From: Pantoea rwandensis
Lineage (GTDB): Bacteria > Pseudomonadota > Gammaproteobacteria > Enterobacterales > Enterobacteriaceae
Assembly: GCF_000759475.1 (NCBI RefSeq)
Contig: NZ_CP009454.1
Coordinates: 124,001 to 188,000 of the forward strand
Direction: 5' to 3'
Length of the DNA stretch: 64,000 nucleotides
Made by a program: the position numbers and the translations under genes. Shown one piece after another: positions 46,284-54,905 of this stretch; within the stretch, counting starts at the first letter, position 1, and each line of letters starts with the position of its first letter. Under the pieces are notes generated by a model, which saw only the letters and a program-made list of their open reading frames with translations, was not told the DNA's origin and ran no database searches.

Positions 46284-47345
46284 ATGAAAGCGTTTATCTC
46301 CTCTGTAGTAGCCAGTGCCGTACTGCTTGCGCTGCCCGCCGCGCACGCCGCCGATAACGACCTTGCCGCGCTGGAAAAAGCCGCGCGTGCTGAGGGCCAG
46401 GTCAACAGCGTCGGTATGCCAGACAGCTGGGCGAACTGGAAAGACACATGGAATTACATCAACAGCAAATATGGCCTGAAGCACAGCGATACCGATATGT
46501 CATCGGCGCAGGAGCTGGCTAAATTTGATGCAGAGAAAGAGAACGCCAGCGCCGATATCGGTGATGTGGGCGCCGCTTTCGGTCCGGTCGCGGTGACCAA
46601 AGGTCTGGCACAACCCTACAAACCGACGCATTGGGATCAGATTCCGAGCTGGGCAAAAGATAGCGAAGGCAACTGGATGCTGGCTTACACCGGCACCATC
46701 GCCTTCCTGATCGACAAACAGCAGGTGAAAGATGCGCCACACAGCTGGGCCGATCTGAAGAAAGGTAAGTATGTGGTCACTATCGGTGATGTCGGCGTGG
46801 CTGCTCAGGCTGCGAACGGCGTTCTGGCCGCGAACTACGCACTGGGTGGTGATGAGAAGAACCTGAAGCCAGCGTTGAACTTCTTTGGCGAACTGGCCAA
46901 AGAGGGCCGTCTGGGCGTGACCGATCCGGTGATTGCCAACATCGAGAAAGGCGAAATTCAGGTTGCCGTGGTATGGGACTTCAACGGTCTGAATTACCGC
47001 GATCAGATCGACAAAAACCGCTATGAAGTGGTGATCCCGTCTGATGGCTCCGTGATTTCAGGCTATACCACCATTATCAACAAATACGCTAAGCACCCGA
47101 ACGCCGCCAAACTGACGCGCGAATACATCCTGTCTGATGAAGGTCAGACCAACCTGGCGAAAGGTTATGCGCGTCCAATTCGTGCTGAACATTTGACCCT
47201 GCCAGCTGACGTACAGGCCAAACTGCTGCCGCAGTCTGAGTACAAAAATGCCCGCCCAATCAAAGACCAGGCCGCATGGGATAAGACGTCAAAAATGCTG
47301 CCGCGCCTGTGGCAAGAGAACGTGATTATCAATATGAAGCAGTAA
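46284..47345 (+). CDS. ABC transporter periplasmic substrate-binding protein (iron/phosphonate/AfuA-like type)
   Basis: 353 residues with a clear signal peptide (residues 1-22, cleaved at AHA-AD). The mature protein resembles the two-lobed SBP_bac_6/8 group (PhnS, AfuA, FbpA relatives): GMPDSWANWKDTW near 44, SSAQELAKFDAEKENASADIGDVG near 73-96, YTGTIAFLIDK near 135 and VAVVWDFNG near 231. First gene of a five-gene operon. Binding-protein relatives take phosphonates, hexose phosphates or ferric iron; the phosphodiesterase gene next to it and the Pho-type promoter favour an organophosphorus ligand. Confidence 0.88.
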   Translation: MKAFISSVVASAVLLALPAAHAADNDLAALEKAARAEGQVNSVGMPDSWANWKDTWNYINSKYGLKHSDTDMSSAQELAKFDAEKENASADIGDVGAAFGPVAVTKGLAQPYKPTHWDQIPSWAKDSEGNWMLAYTGTIAFLIDKQQVKDAPHSWADLKKGKYVVTIGDVGVAAQAANGVLAANYALGGDEKNLKPALNFFGELAKEGRLGVTDPVIANIEKGEIQVAVVWDFNGLNYRDQIDKNRYEVVIPSDGSVISGYTTIINKYAKHPNAAKLTREYILSDEGQTNLAKGYARPIRAEHLTLPADVQAKLLPQSEYKNARPIKDQAAWDKTSKMLPRLWQENVIINMKQ

Positions 47346-47469
47346 TTTGCACACACCCTGGCGGCGCGATGTCGCGCATCGATCTGCAGCGACAACGCTG
47401 CGCATCGATACGCAATACGTTGCGCCGCTATGCACAGTGCCCGCAATTTGAATGATGTAAGGAACGGGA

Positions 47470-48279
47470 ATGAAGACAATCCTGGTGGTACTGGATGGCC
47501 TGAGCAATCAGGTGGCACAGCATGCGATGGGCTATCTGTTTGCCGAATGCAAGCAGGGTAATGGCCAATACTACACGCTCACCTGCGAGCTGCCTTCGCT
47601 ATCGCGTCCGCTATACGAGTGCATTCTGACCGGTATTCCGCCGGTAGAGAGCGGCATTATACATAACGGCGTCAATCGCCTGAGCAATCAGCGTAGCATC
47701 TTCCATTACGCCCGCGCCGCCGGTTTAACCACGGCCGCTGCCGCCTATCACTGGGTCAGTGAGCTGTATAACCAATCCCCGTTCAACAATGCGCGTGATC
47801 GCCACACCGTCGCCCCCGATTTGCCGATCCAATACGGCCACTTTTACTGGGACGACAGTTATCCGGATTCCCACTTGTTTGAAGATGCTGAGAGCCTGCG
47901 TCTGAACCACGATCCGGACTTTTTACTGATCCACCCGATGAATATTGACGATGCCGGGCATAAACACAGCCTGTCATCGCCGCAATACCGCAACCGCGCA
48001 CGAATGGCCGATGGCTATTTGTCACAGTGGATGCCCGGCTGGCTCGCCGCGGGCTATCAGGTGATCGTCACCGCCGACCACGGCATGAACGATGACCGTT
48101 CGCACGGCGGTATTTTACCGGAAGAGACGCAAGTGCCGCTGTTTGTGTTTGGTGCAGGCTTCTCACGTCAGCCCGATCTCGAACCGCAGCAGATCGAACT
48201 GTGCGGTATTGTCTGCACGCTGCTCGGCATTGAACACGACAAACCCGTGTGTCACGGTTTGCTGGCGGGGCCGCGTTAA
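47470..48279 (+). CDS. Nucleotide pyrophosphatase/phosphodiesterase-like (alkaline phosphatase superfamily) enzyme
   Basis: 269 residues with no signal peptide, so it should act in the cytoplasm. Two-metal site residues of the superfamily are all visible: D9 (VVLDG), the nucleophile position Ser45 in PSLSRP (usually Thr in NPP enzymes), D160/D161 and H164 (NIDDAGHKHS), D203 and H204 (TADHG), H212 (RSHGG). Typical NPP substrate-pocket pieces LTGIPP and GIIHNGVN follow the nucleophile. Expected reaction: hydrolysis of a phosphoester, phosphodiester or phosphonate brought in by the ABC importer encoded around it. The stop overlaps the next ATG by one base (TAATG). Confidence 0.88.
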   Translation: MKTILVVLDGLSNQVAQHAMGYLFAECKQGNGQYYTLTCELPSLSRPLYECILTGIPPVESGIIHNGVNRLSNQRSIFHYARAAGLTTAAAAYHWVSELYNQSPFNNARDRHTVAPDLPIQYGHFYWDDSYPDSHLFEDAESLRLNHDPDFLLIHPMNIDDAGHKHSLSSPQYRNRARMADGYLSQWMPGWLAAGYQVIVTADHGMNDDRSHGGILPEETQVPLFVFGAGFSRQPDLEPQQIELCGIVCTLLGIEHDKPVCHGLLAGPR

Positions 48280-49127
48280 TGAAGGGCAAAACCCTCGCCA
48301 CACTGTTACTGCTGCCGTTCGCCTTTTTCTGGGTCGCCTTCCAGCTCGCGCCGCTGTTGTGGATTGCCATTAACAGCTTCTGGAGCGACATGAACGAGCG
48401 CTGGGGTATCGATAACTATACCGATATCCTCACTTCGCCGTTTTATCTGCAGGCATTTCGCCTGTCGCTGGATATCTCCATCTGGTCGAGCATTTACGGC
48501 CTGCTGATTTCGCTGTTTGCCGGCTATTCCCTGCATCAGTTGGGCAGCGGTCGTTTTCAGCGCTTCCTGATGTCCTTCACCAACATGACCAGTAACTTCG
48601 CCGGCGTGCCGCTGGCGTTTGCCTTCGTGATTCTGCTGGGCATGAATGGCTGTCTGACGCTGCTGCTGCGCCACTTCGGCATGCTGGAAGGATTCAAACT
48701 GTTCTCGCGTGACGGCATGGTGCTGGTTTACACCTGGTTCCAGATCCCACTTGGCATTCTGCTGCTCTATCCGGCGTTTGATGGCTTACGCAAAGATTGG
48801 GAAGAGTCAGCCGCGCTGCTCGGTGCCAGTCGCTGGCGTTACTGGTGGCATATTGGTTTGCCCATTTTGTTCCCGGCGCTGTTAGGGACTTTCGTCATCC
48901 TGCTGGCCAATGCCCTGGGCGCTTACGCCACCATTTATGCACTGACCACCGGTAACTTTAACGTGGTGCCAGTGCGAATTGCTGCGCTGGTGTCGGGCGA
49001 TATCTCGCTCGATCCGAATACCGGCGGTGCGCTGGCAATGTTGCTGGTGTTCATTATGGCGCTGATTACCGTGGTGCAGCAGTATCTGGTGCGCCGCAGT
49101 TATCTCAACGCGAAATCACAGGAGTAG
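48279..49127 (+). CDS. ABC transporter permease, PhnU-like
   Basis: 282 residues from the ATG at 48279 overlapping the phosphodiesterase stop; an earlier in-frame start at 48249 would overlap it further. Six membrane helices of the binding-protein-dependent (MetI) type, with the EAA loop seen as EESAALLGASRWRYWWHIGLPILFPALLG near 176-204. Forms the channel with the next permease and the ATPase for uptake of the substrate caught by the binding protein. Confidence 0.9.
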   Translation: MKGKTLATLLLLPFAFFWVAFQLAPLLWIAINSFWSDMNERWGIDNYTDILTSPFYLQAFRLSLDISIWSSIYGLLISLFAGYSLHQLGSGRFQRFLMSFTNMTSNFAGVPLAFAFVILLGMNGCLTLLLRHFGMLEGFKLFSRDGMVLVYTWFQIPLGILLLYPAFDGLRKDWEESAALLGASRWRYWWHIGLPILFPALLGTFVILLANALGAYATIYALTTGNFNVVPVRIAALVSGDISLDPNTGGALAMLLVFIMALITVVQQYLVRRSYLNAKSQE

Positions 49128-49130
49128 AAC

Positions 49131-49916
49131 GTGTCTCGCGCGGAAAAAATTTATCATCGCCTGATTATCTGGCTGCTGCTGATCATCCTCGCCGCCCCGC
49201 TGCTGGCGACGCTGCTGTACGGCATATCCACCGACTGGAGTGACACTATTCTGCCGCAGGGCTTCACACTTAAGTGGCTTATCGCACTGTGGAGCGATCC
49301 GCGTTTCCTGACGGCGCTCGGTCATTCGCTGCTGATTTGCTTTGGTGCGCTGTTGTTCTCGCTGGTGCTGGTGCTGCCTGCGATGTTTGTAATCGCTTAC
49401 TATTATCCGAAGCTGGATGCGGTGATGAACGTGCTGATTCTGATGCCGTTTGCCGTACCGCCGGTGGTGTCATCCGTTGGCCTGCTGCAGCTTTACTCGT
49501 CATCACCGCTGATGATCACCGGCACGCCGTGGATTCTGGTCGGCTGTTATTTCACCATCGCGCTGCCGTTTATCTACCGCGCCATTGCCAACAATATGCA
49601 GGCGATCAACCTGAAAGAGCTGATTGATGCGTCTCATCTGCTGGGTGCCAGCACCTGGCAGGCAGCACTGTTTGTGGTGTTGCCCAACCTGCGCAAAGGC
49701 GTGTTTATCGCGGTGTTGCTCTCTTTCTCTTTCCTGATAGGTGAGTTTGTGTTCGCTAACCTGTTAGTCGGCACTCGCTATGAAACCTTACAGGTGTATC
49801 TCTACAATATGCGTAACGGCAGCGGCCACTTTACCAGTGCGCTGGTGATCTCCTATTTTGCTGTCGTCCTGCTGGTCACCTGGCTGGCGAATGCCCTCAA
49901 TCCTGAACGAGGCTGA
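49131..49916 (+). CDS. ABC transporter permease, PhnV-like
   Basis: 261 residues from a GTG at 49131 behind AGGAG. Six membrane helices; the EAA-like loop is LKELIDASHLLGASTWQAALFVVLPNLRKG near 162-191. Second half of the importer channel, three bases after the first permease stop and two bases before the ATPase start, so tightly translated together. Confidence 0.9.
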   Translation: MSRAEKIYHRLIIWLLLIILAAPLLATLLYGISTDWSDTILPQGFTLKWLIALWSDPRFLTALGHSLLICFGALLFSLVLVLPAMFVIAYYYPKLDAVMNVLILMPFAVPPVVSSVGLLQLYSSSPLMITGTPWILVGCYFTIALPFIYRAIANNMQAINLKELIDASHLLGASTWQAALFVVLPNLRKGVFIAVLLSFSFLIGEFVFANLLVGTRYETLQVYLYNMRNGSGHFTSALVISYFAVVLLVTWLANALNPERG

Positions 49917-49918
49917 CC

Positions 49919-50911
49919 ATGAGTTATCTGAATGTCACCCAGCTGAACAAAAGCTACGGCCCCACCAGCATCTTTGAAAATATCGATTTCAGCGCCGATG
50001 AAGGCGAGTTTGTCACCCTGCTCGGCCCGAGCGGTTGCGGCAAATCGACGCTGCTGCGCTGCATCGCCGGTTTGACCGATGTCGATAGCGGCAAAATTCT
50101 GCTGCAGGGTCAGGATATCGTGCCGCTGCCACCGCAGAAACGTACTATCGGCATGGTGTTTCAGAGCTACGCACTGTTCCCCAACATGACGGTGGAGAAG
50201 AACGTGGCGTTTGGCCTGAAAATGCAGAAACTGCCAGGCGGCGATATTCAGAAACGCGTTATGGAAGCGCTGGCACTGGTCGAACTGACCGATTTTGCCC
50301 GCCGTTATCCGCACCAGCTTTCTGGCGGACAATGCCAGCGTGTTGCCTTAGCGCGCTCCCTGGTCACGCGTCCTCGTTTGCTGTTGCTGGATGAGCCGCT
50401 CTCCGCACTGGATGCGCGTATCCGCCGCCATCTGCGCGAACAGATCCGCAACATTCAGCAGGAGTTAAAGCTCACTACGATTTTCGTTACCCACGATCAG
50501 GAAGAGGCGCTGACGCTGTCGGATCGCATCGTGCTGATGAACCGTGGCAAGATCGTGCAAAACGGCAACGCTGAAGCCCTCTACACGCAACCAGCCGACC
50601 TATTTGCCGCCGGGTTTATCGGCAACTACAACCTGCTGAGTGCGGAACAGGCAACGCAGCTCACCGGCCAGACATTCACGGGTCAGGTAGCGATTCGACC
50701 TGAGTCAATCCGCTTGAGTGCACCGCAGGATGGCATTCCGGGCACTATTCTCAGTCACAGCCTGCTGGGTAATGTCATTCGCTATCGCGTAGTGGCGAAT
50801 AGCGTGGAGTTATCCGTCGATGTGCTGAACCGTAGCGTGGCGGATTTGCACCCTGCTGGCATGCAAATTGGTCTACAGTTAGAGATGTCGACGTTGCGCC
50901 AGGTTGCTTAA
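49919..50911 (+). CDS. ABC transporter ATP-binding protein, PhnT/PotA-like
   Basis: 330 residues. Walker [10 protein letters not shown] near 37-45, Q loop FQSYALFPNMTV near 80, signature LSGGQCQRVALARSLV near 135 (Cys after LSGGQ instead of the usual Gln, a common variant), Walker B LLLLDEPLSALD near 155, switch His in THDQEEA near 190. A C-terminal TOBE-like domain (about 250-330; AIRPESIRLS near 259) is typical of importers for polyamines, iron and phosphonates. Last gene of the five-gene operon. Confidence 0.93.
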   Translation: MSYLNVTQLNKSYGPTSIFENIDFSADEGEFVTLLGPSGCGKSTLLRCIAGLTDVDSGKILLQGQDIVPLPPQKRTIGMVFQSYALFPNMTVEKNVAFGLKMQKLPGGDIQKRVMEALALVELTDFARRYPHQLSGGQCQRVALARSLVTRPRLLLLDEPLSALDARIRRHLREQIRNIQQELKLTTIFVTHDQEEALTLSDRIVLMNRGKIVQNGNAEALYTQPADLFAAGFIGNYNLLSAEQATQLTGQTFTGQVAIRPESIRLSAPQDGIPGTILSHSLLGNVIRYRVVANSVELSVDVLNRSVADLHPAGMQIGLQLEMSTLRQVA

Positions 50912-51091
50912 ATTTAACGAAAAATGGGCAAGGCAACGCGGCAGTATTCAGCGTTAATGCAGCCTGTTAATCGTTGTCGAGGCGGCCTGTAGGCTGCCCG
51001 TGGTCGCGCTACGGTGCGCCCGCCACTTCGGTGCTCACCCACAGGCTTGCAGTTGGTGCAATGAAAGTCTGAGGATAAGGAACCGCCCGAC
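50912..51091. other. Intergenic region with partial inverted repeats before yjbB
   Basis: The stretch near 50985-51058 is GC-rich and has facing GGCCTGTAGG and CCCACAGGC segments with a smaller GTGG..GCGC / GCGC..CCAC structure inside. It may end the ABC operon transcript or be a degenerate repeat; no PHO box is evident. Confidence 0.4.
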
Positions 51092-52717
51092 GTGTTGACC
51101 CTGCTCAATCTATTATCTGCCGTGGCCCTGCTGGTGTGGGGCACGCACATTGTGCGCACCGGCATCATGCGCGTGTACGGCGCCGATTTGCGGCGGGTGC
51201 TCAGCCGCAGCGTGGAAAAGAAGCCGATGGCGTTTCTCGCCGGGATTGGCGTCACCGCGCTGGTGCAGAGCAGTAATGCCACCACCCTGCTCGTCACCTC
51301 ATTCGTCGCACAGAATCTGGTGAGTCTGACGCCTGCGCTGGTGGTGGTGCTCGGTGCCGATGTCGGTACCGCCATCATGGCGCGTATCCTGACCTTCGAT
51401 CTCTCCTGGCTATCGCCGCTCTTCATCTTCTTTGGTGTGGTGTTCTTCCTCAGCCGTAAGCAGACGCGGGCCGGACAAATGGGGCGCGCCGCGATTGGTC
51501 TTGGATTGATTCTGCTGGCCTTGCAACTGATTGTCGCCGCCGCCAAACCCATCACTCAAGCGGCAGGTGTGCAGGTTTTATTCTCCACGCTGACTGGCGA
51601 TGTCATGTTAGATGCACTGCTGGGTGCCGTATTCGCGATCATCAGCTACTCCAGTCTTGCTGCTGTACTGATCACCGCCACGCTCACGGCCACCGGGGTC
51701 ATCTCGTTCAAAGTCGCGCTGTGCCTGGTGATTGGCGCCAATCTCGGCAGTGGTTTACTGGCGATGATCAATGCCAGCGGTTCCAATGCTGCAGGTAAAC
51801 GCGTGGCACTCGGCAGCTTGCTGTTCAAATTGATCGGTAGCCTGGTTATTTTGCCTTTCGTCGATTTCATCGCTGATGTGCTCGATAAGTTGCCGGTGAA
51901 TGACGAGGAGTTGGTGATCTTCTTCCACGTGTTTTATAACCTGCTTCGTTGTCTGGTGATGGTGCCATTTACCGGTCCCATGGCGAGCTTGTGCCGACGC
52001 ATGATTGCCGATGACCCAGAAAACCAGGTTCACTTAAAGCCCAGACATCTTGATAGCAGCGCACTGGATACGCCGGCATTGGCACTGGCGAACGCATCGC
52101 GGGAAACGCTCCGTATAGGCGATGTGGTTGAACAGATGATGGAGTCTTTCAACAAAGTGGTTCACGGTGAGCTACGAGAAGAGCGTGTGGTGCGGCGGTT
52201 GGATGATGATGTTGACGTGCTGTATACCGCTATCAAACTCTATCTTGCACGCATGCCGAAAGAAGATTTGCCAGAAGAGGATTCACGTCGCTGGGCAGAG
52301 ATTATTGAGATGGCGCTCAACCTGGAGCAAGCGGGCGATATCATCGAGCGCATGTGCGCAGATGTGGCCGATAAGTCATTGCAGGCCCGGCGCGCATTCT
52401 CCGCCGAAGGATTAGGAGAGTTAAATACTTTGCAGGAGCAGGTGCTGAATAATTTACGCCTGAGTCTGTCGGTATTTTTGTCTAAAGACCTCACCAGCGC
52501 CAAACGCCTGCGCCGTTCCAAACACCGCTTCCGCATCCTGATTCGCCGCTTCTCTCATGCACACGTTGAGCGCTTACATCAACAGAACGTGCAGAGCATC
52601 GAAACCAGTTCCCTGCATTTAGGGTTGCTGGGGGATATGAAGCGTCTGAACTCGCTGTTCTGTGCAGTGGCGTATACGGTGCTGGATCAGCCGGATGATG
52701 AGCGGGATGAGGATTAA
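51092..52717 (+). CDS. yjbB: Na+/phosphate cotransport-family protein YjbB
   Basis: 541 residues from a GTG at 51092 (AAGGA upstream; E. coli YjbB 543). Two Na/Pi repeats lie in the N-terminal membrane half (about 1-300; VGVTALVQSSNATTLLVTSF near 58 is the QSS signature and IISYSSLAAVLITATLTATG the second), followed by a cytoplasmic PhoU-like helical domain (about 330-530). In E. coli YjbB exports excess phosphate. It follows an operon predicted to release phosphate inside the cell, which would make such a valve useful. In E. coli it lies elsewhere, so this neighbourhood is different. Confidence 0.95.
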   Translation: MLTLLNLLSAVALLVWGTHIVRTGIMRVYGADLRRVLSRSVEKKPMAFLAGIGVTALVQSSNATTLLVTSFVAQNLVSLTPALVVVLGADVGTAIMARILTFDLSWLSPLFIFFGVVFFLSRKQTRAGQMGRAAIGLGLILLALQLIVAAAKPITQAAGVQVLFSTLTGDVMLDALLGAVFAIISYSSLAAVLITATLTATGVISFKVALCLVIGANLGSGLLAMINASGSNAAGKRVALGSLLFKLIGSLVILPFVDFIADVLDKLPVNDEELVIFFHVFYNLLRCLVMVPFTGPMASLCRRMIADDPENQVHLKPRHLDSSALDTPALALANASRETLRIGDVVEQMMESFNKVVHGELREERVVRRLDDDVDVLYTAIKLYLARMPKEDLPEEDSRRWAEIIEMALNLEQAGDIIERMCADVADKSLQARRAFSAEGLGELNTLQEQVLNNLRLSLSVFLSKDLTSAKRLRRSKHRFRILIRRFSHAHVERLHQQNVQSIETSSLHLGLLGDMKRLNSLFCAVAYTVLDQPDDERDED

Positions 52718-52807
52718 CCAACAGCCTGCCATAACTACGATGATCAACGGCTGCGGGATTCAGCCACATCGTCATACAGGCGCTACCAACCGGCGGTGCT
52801 ATTCGTT

Positions 52808-52831
52808 CAGGTCGCCATCAATGGCGACCTG
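52808..52831. terminator. Perfect palindromic hairpin after yjbB
   Basis: Eleven-base perfect arms (CAGGTCGCCAT and ATGGCGACCTG) around two bases. Lacks a clear T run; related to hairpins at 35480 and 56034. Confidence 0.6.
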
Positions 52832-52856
52832 CCGTGTGGAGAGATAGATTTTATAG

Positions 52857-52876
52857 GGTGCGCATTACGGCGCACC
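52857..52876 (-). terminator. Hairpin after gntU
   Basis: GGTGCGC-ATTACG-GCGCACC, ten bases past the gntU stop; on the minus strand followed by an AT-rich stretch. Confidence 0.6.
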
Positions 52877-52885
52877 TGAAAAATC

Positions 52886-54226
52886 TTACGACAGCAAAGT
52901 GAACGCGATCATCCCGACAATGGCACCGGTGGTACCCAGAATGGTTTCCATTAGCGTCCAGGTTTTCAGCGTTTCACCTTCAGTGGCGCCGGTGAAGCGG
53001 CCAAACAGCCAGAAGCCGGCATCGTTGACGTGACTAATAATGATGGAGCCGCCCCCGATACAGATCGACAGCGCCGCCAACTGCGCGCCGCTGTAGTGCA
53101 GCGGTTCAATTACCGGCATGACCAGGCCCACAGTCGTCAGACAGGCCACGGTCGCCGAGCCCTGAATCACACGGATAGCACCAGAGAGGATAAAGCACGC
53201 CAGCGCAATCGGCATCCCGGCGCCAGTGAGCGCATGGCCCAATACCGGACCGACGCCAGAATCCACCAGCACCTGCTTGAACACACCGCCCGCACCGATC
53301 ACCAGCAGAATAATGCCGGCCGGTTGCAGTGCGCTGCCGCACACTTGCATCACCTTCTCTTTGTCCATCCCCTGGCGATAGGCCAGACCGTAAATCGCCA
53401 CCAGACACGCCAGCAGGATCGCCGTAAACGGATGGCCGATAAACTCCAGCCACTCGTAGAGACGTGAATCCGGGGTGGTGAAGCGCGCACCGATGGTTTT
53501 CAGGCCCACCAGCAGCAGCGGGAACAGGATCAGCGCCAGGCTGAAGCCAAATGATGGCAGTTTACCCTCTTCAATTTCAGGCTGATGGTCTTCTGGCGGC
53601 GCACTGAAGCTGACGTGACGGGCAATAAAGTTACCAAACAGCGGACCCGCAATCAGCATACCGGGAATCGCTGCACACAGGCCCAGCAGGATCATCCAGC
53701 CAAAATCAGCGTGCATCTGGGAAGCCAGCAGCATCGGAGCCGGTCCCGGCAGCAGAAACGCCGCTGAGGCCGCCACACCGGCAAACAGTGGAATGACCAA
53801 CTTCACTAAGTTGCCATGGGTGCGACGCGCCACGGCAAAAGCGATGCTAATCAGCAAGACCACCGCCACTTCAAAGAACAGCGGCAGCGCGCAGATCAAT
53901 CCGGCAATCCCCATCGCGTAGTGCGCCCGGTTTTCACCAAAGGCTTTCAGCATGCGGATAGCGATTTGATCGACTGCGCCGGTTTCATGCAGGATTTTGC
54001 CGAACATCGCGCCCAATGCCACCACGATGGCGAGAAATCCGAGCGTTCCGCCCATGCCTTTTTGCATGGTGTCAGCAATTTTATCCAGCGGCATGCCAGA
54101 GAACAGACCGGCACCAATTGAGACTAACATCAGGGCGACAAAGGCGTGCATACGCGCTTTCATCACCAAAAACAGCAGCAGCAGGACGGAGCCTGCTGCA
54201 GTTAACACCAGCGTTGCGGTACTCAT
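52886..54226 (-). CDS. gntU: Gluconate permease, GntU type
   Basis: 446 residues from the ATG at 54226. Inner-membrane gluconate:proton symporter of the GntP family, with twelve or more helices. The sequence follows E. coli GntU closely (LVLTAAGSVLLLLFLVMKARMHAF near 6; HETGAVDQIAIRML near 84; VIQGSATVACLTTVGLVMP near 358; SHVNDAGFWLFGRFTGA near 396). It is the last gene of gntR-gntK-gntU; the gntK stop is two bases before its ATG, so translation is coupled. Confidence 0.95.
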   Translation of the reverse strand: MSTATLVLTAAGSVLLLLFLVMKARMHAFVALMLVSIGAGLFSGMPLDKIADTMQKGMGGTLGFLAIVVALGAMFGKILHETGAVDQIAIRMLKAFGENRAHYAMGIAGLICALPLFFEVAVVLLISIAFAVARRTHGNLVKLVIPLFAGVAASAAFLLPGPAPMLLASQMHADFGWMILLGLCAAIPGMLIAGPLFGNFIARHVSFSAPPEDHQPEIEEGKLPSFGFSLALILFPLLLVGLKTIGARFTTPDSRLYEWLEFIGHPFTAILLACLVAIYGLAYRQGMDKEKVMQVCGSALQPAGIILLVIGAGGVFKQVLVDSGVGPVLGHALTGAGMPIALACFILSGAIRVIQGSATVACLTTVGLVMPVIEPLHYSGAQLAALSICIGGGSIIISHVNDAGFWLFGRFTGATEGETLKTWTLMETILGTTGAIVGMIAFTLLS

Positions 54227-54228
54227 CA

Positions 54229-54765
54229 CTAACCCTTGTTGATTGCTTCCTCAATGGTCGCAACCGTGGCCGCAACGACTTCATCCAGTGAATGATTAAT
54301 ATCAACCACCAGTACATCGGGCTCGTCAGCCCCAGGCTCTTGCAAGGTCTCAAACTGCGTCACCAGCATCTGCGGCTTAAAGAAGTGACCTTTACGTGCT
54401 TTCAGACGCGATTCGATGGTTTCGAAATCGCCCTTCAGATAGATGAACTTCAGGTTTTGGTTGCCCTGACGCAGAATATCGCGGTAGGACTTTTTCAACG
54501 CCGAGCAGACGATAATCGAAATAGCCTGGGTGCGCTGCATGGCGAACGCGGCATCATTCAGCGCCTGCAGCCACGGCTGGCGATCGTTATCATCCAGCGG
54601 ATGACCGTCGGCCATTTTCATGATGTTGCTGCGCGGATGGAGGAAATCGCCATCCAGAAATGCCGTGCTCAACTGATGAGAAACCTGATTAGCGACGGCA
54701 GACTTTCCGCTGCCGGAAACGCCCATCAGGATAAAGACGTGGTGCGATGGAGATGGCGTGGTCAT
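54229..54765 (-). CDS. gntK: Gluconokinase GntK
   Basis: 178 residues from the ATG at 54765 (E. coli 175). Phosphorylates gluconate to 6-phosphogluconate for the Entner-Doudoroff and pentose phosphate routes. Walker [10 protein letters not shown] near 19-27, the DGDFLHP motif near 42 that binds the sugar, and LKARKGHFFKPQML near 130. A GntR operator lies 30 bp upstream of the start. Confidence 0.97.
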   Translation of the reverse strand: MTTPSPSHHVFILMGVSGSGKSAVANQVSHQLSTAFLDGDFLHPRSNIMKMADGHPLDDNDRQPWLQALNDAAFAMQRTQAISIIVCSALKKSYRDILRQGNQNLKFIYLKGDFETIESRLKARKGHFFKPQMLVTQFETLQEPGADEPDVLVVDINHSLDEVVAATVATIEEAINKG

Positions 54766-54794
54766 GGTTTTGCGCTCCGGCAGTTTGCCTGCCA

Positions 54795-54810
54795 ATGTTA
54801 CCGATAACAA
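54795..54810. promoter_or_regulatory. GntR operator before gntK
   Basis: ATGTTACCGATAACAA closely matches the GntR/IdnR operator ATGTTACC-(C/G)GTAACAT, lying between gntR and gntK, thus controlling gntKU. Confidence 0.85.
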
Positions 54811-54905
54811 ATTTGATTATCATTGTCGGAGCCCACTGCGGGACTGGCAACCCTTGTTAGGTGGAAAAGCACGAAAGTGTGAACTGACTCAAATAATCGC
54901 CAAAA

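Noticed and set aside
46284-50911. Complete 2-aminoethylphosphonate pathway
   Set aside because: Regulator and transporter are similar to the Salmonella set, but transaminase PhnW and phosphonatase PhnX are missing, so the substrate cannot be assumed to be AEP.
50914-51555. 213-codon minus-strand ORF overlapping yjbB
   Set aside because: Antisense shadow of a strongly conserved gene plus the structured intergenic stretch; no family, no ribosome-binding site.
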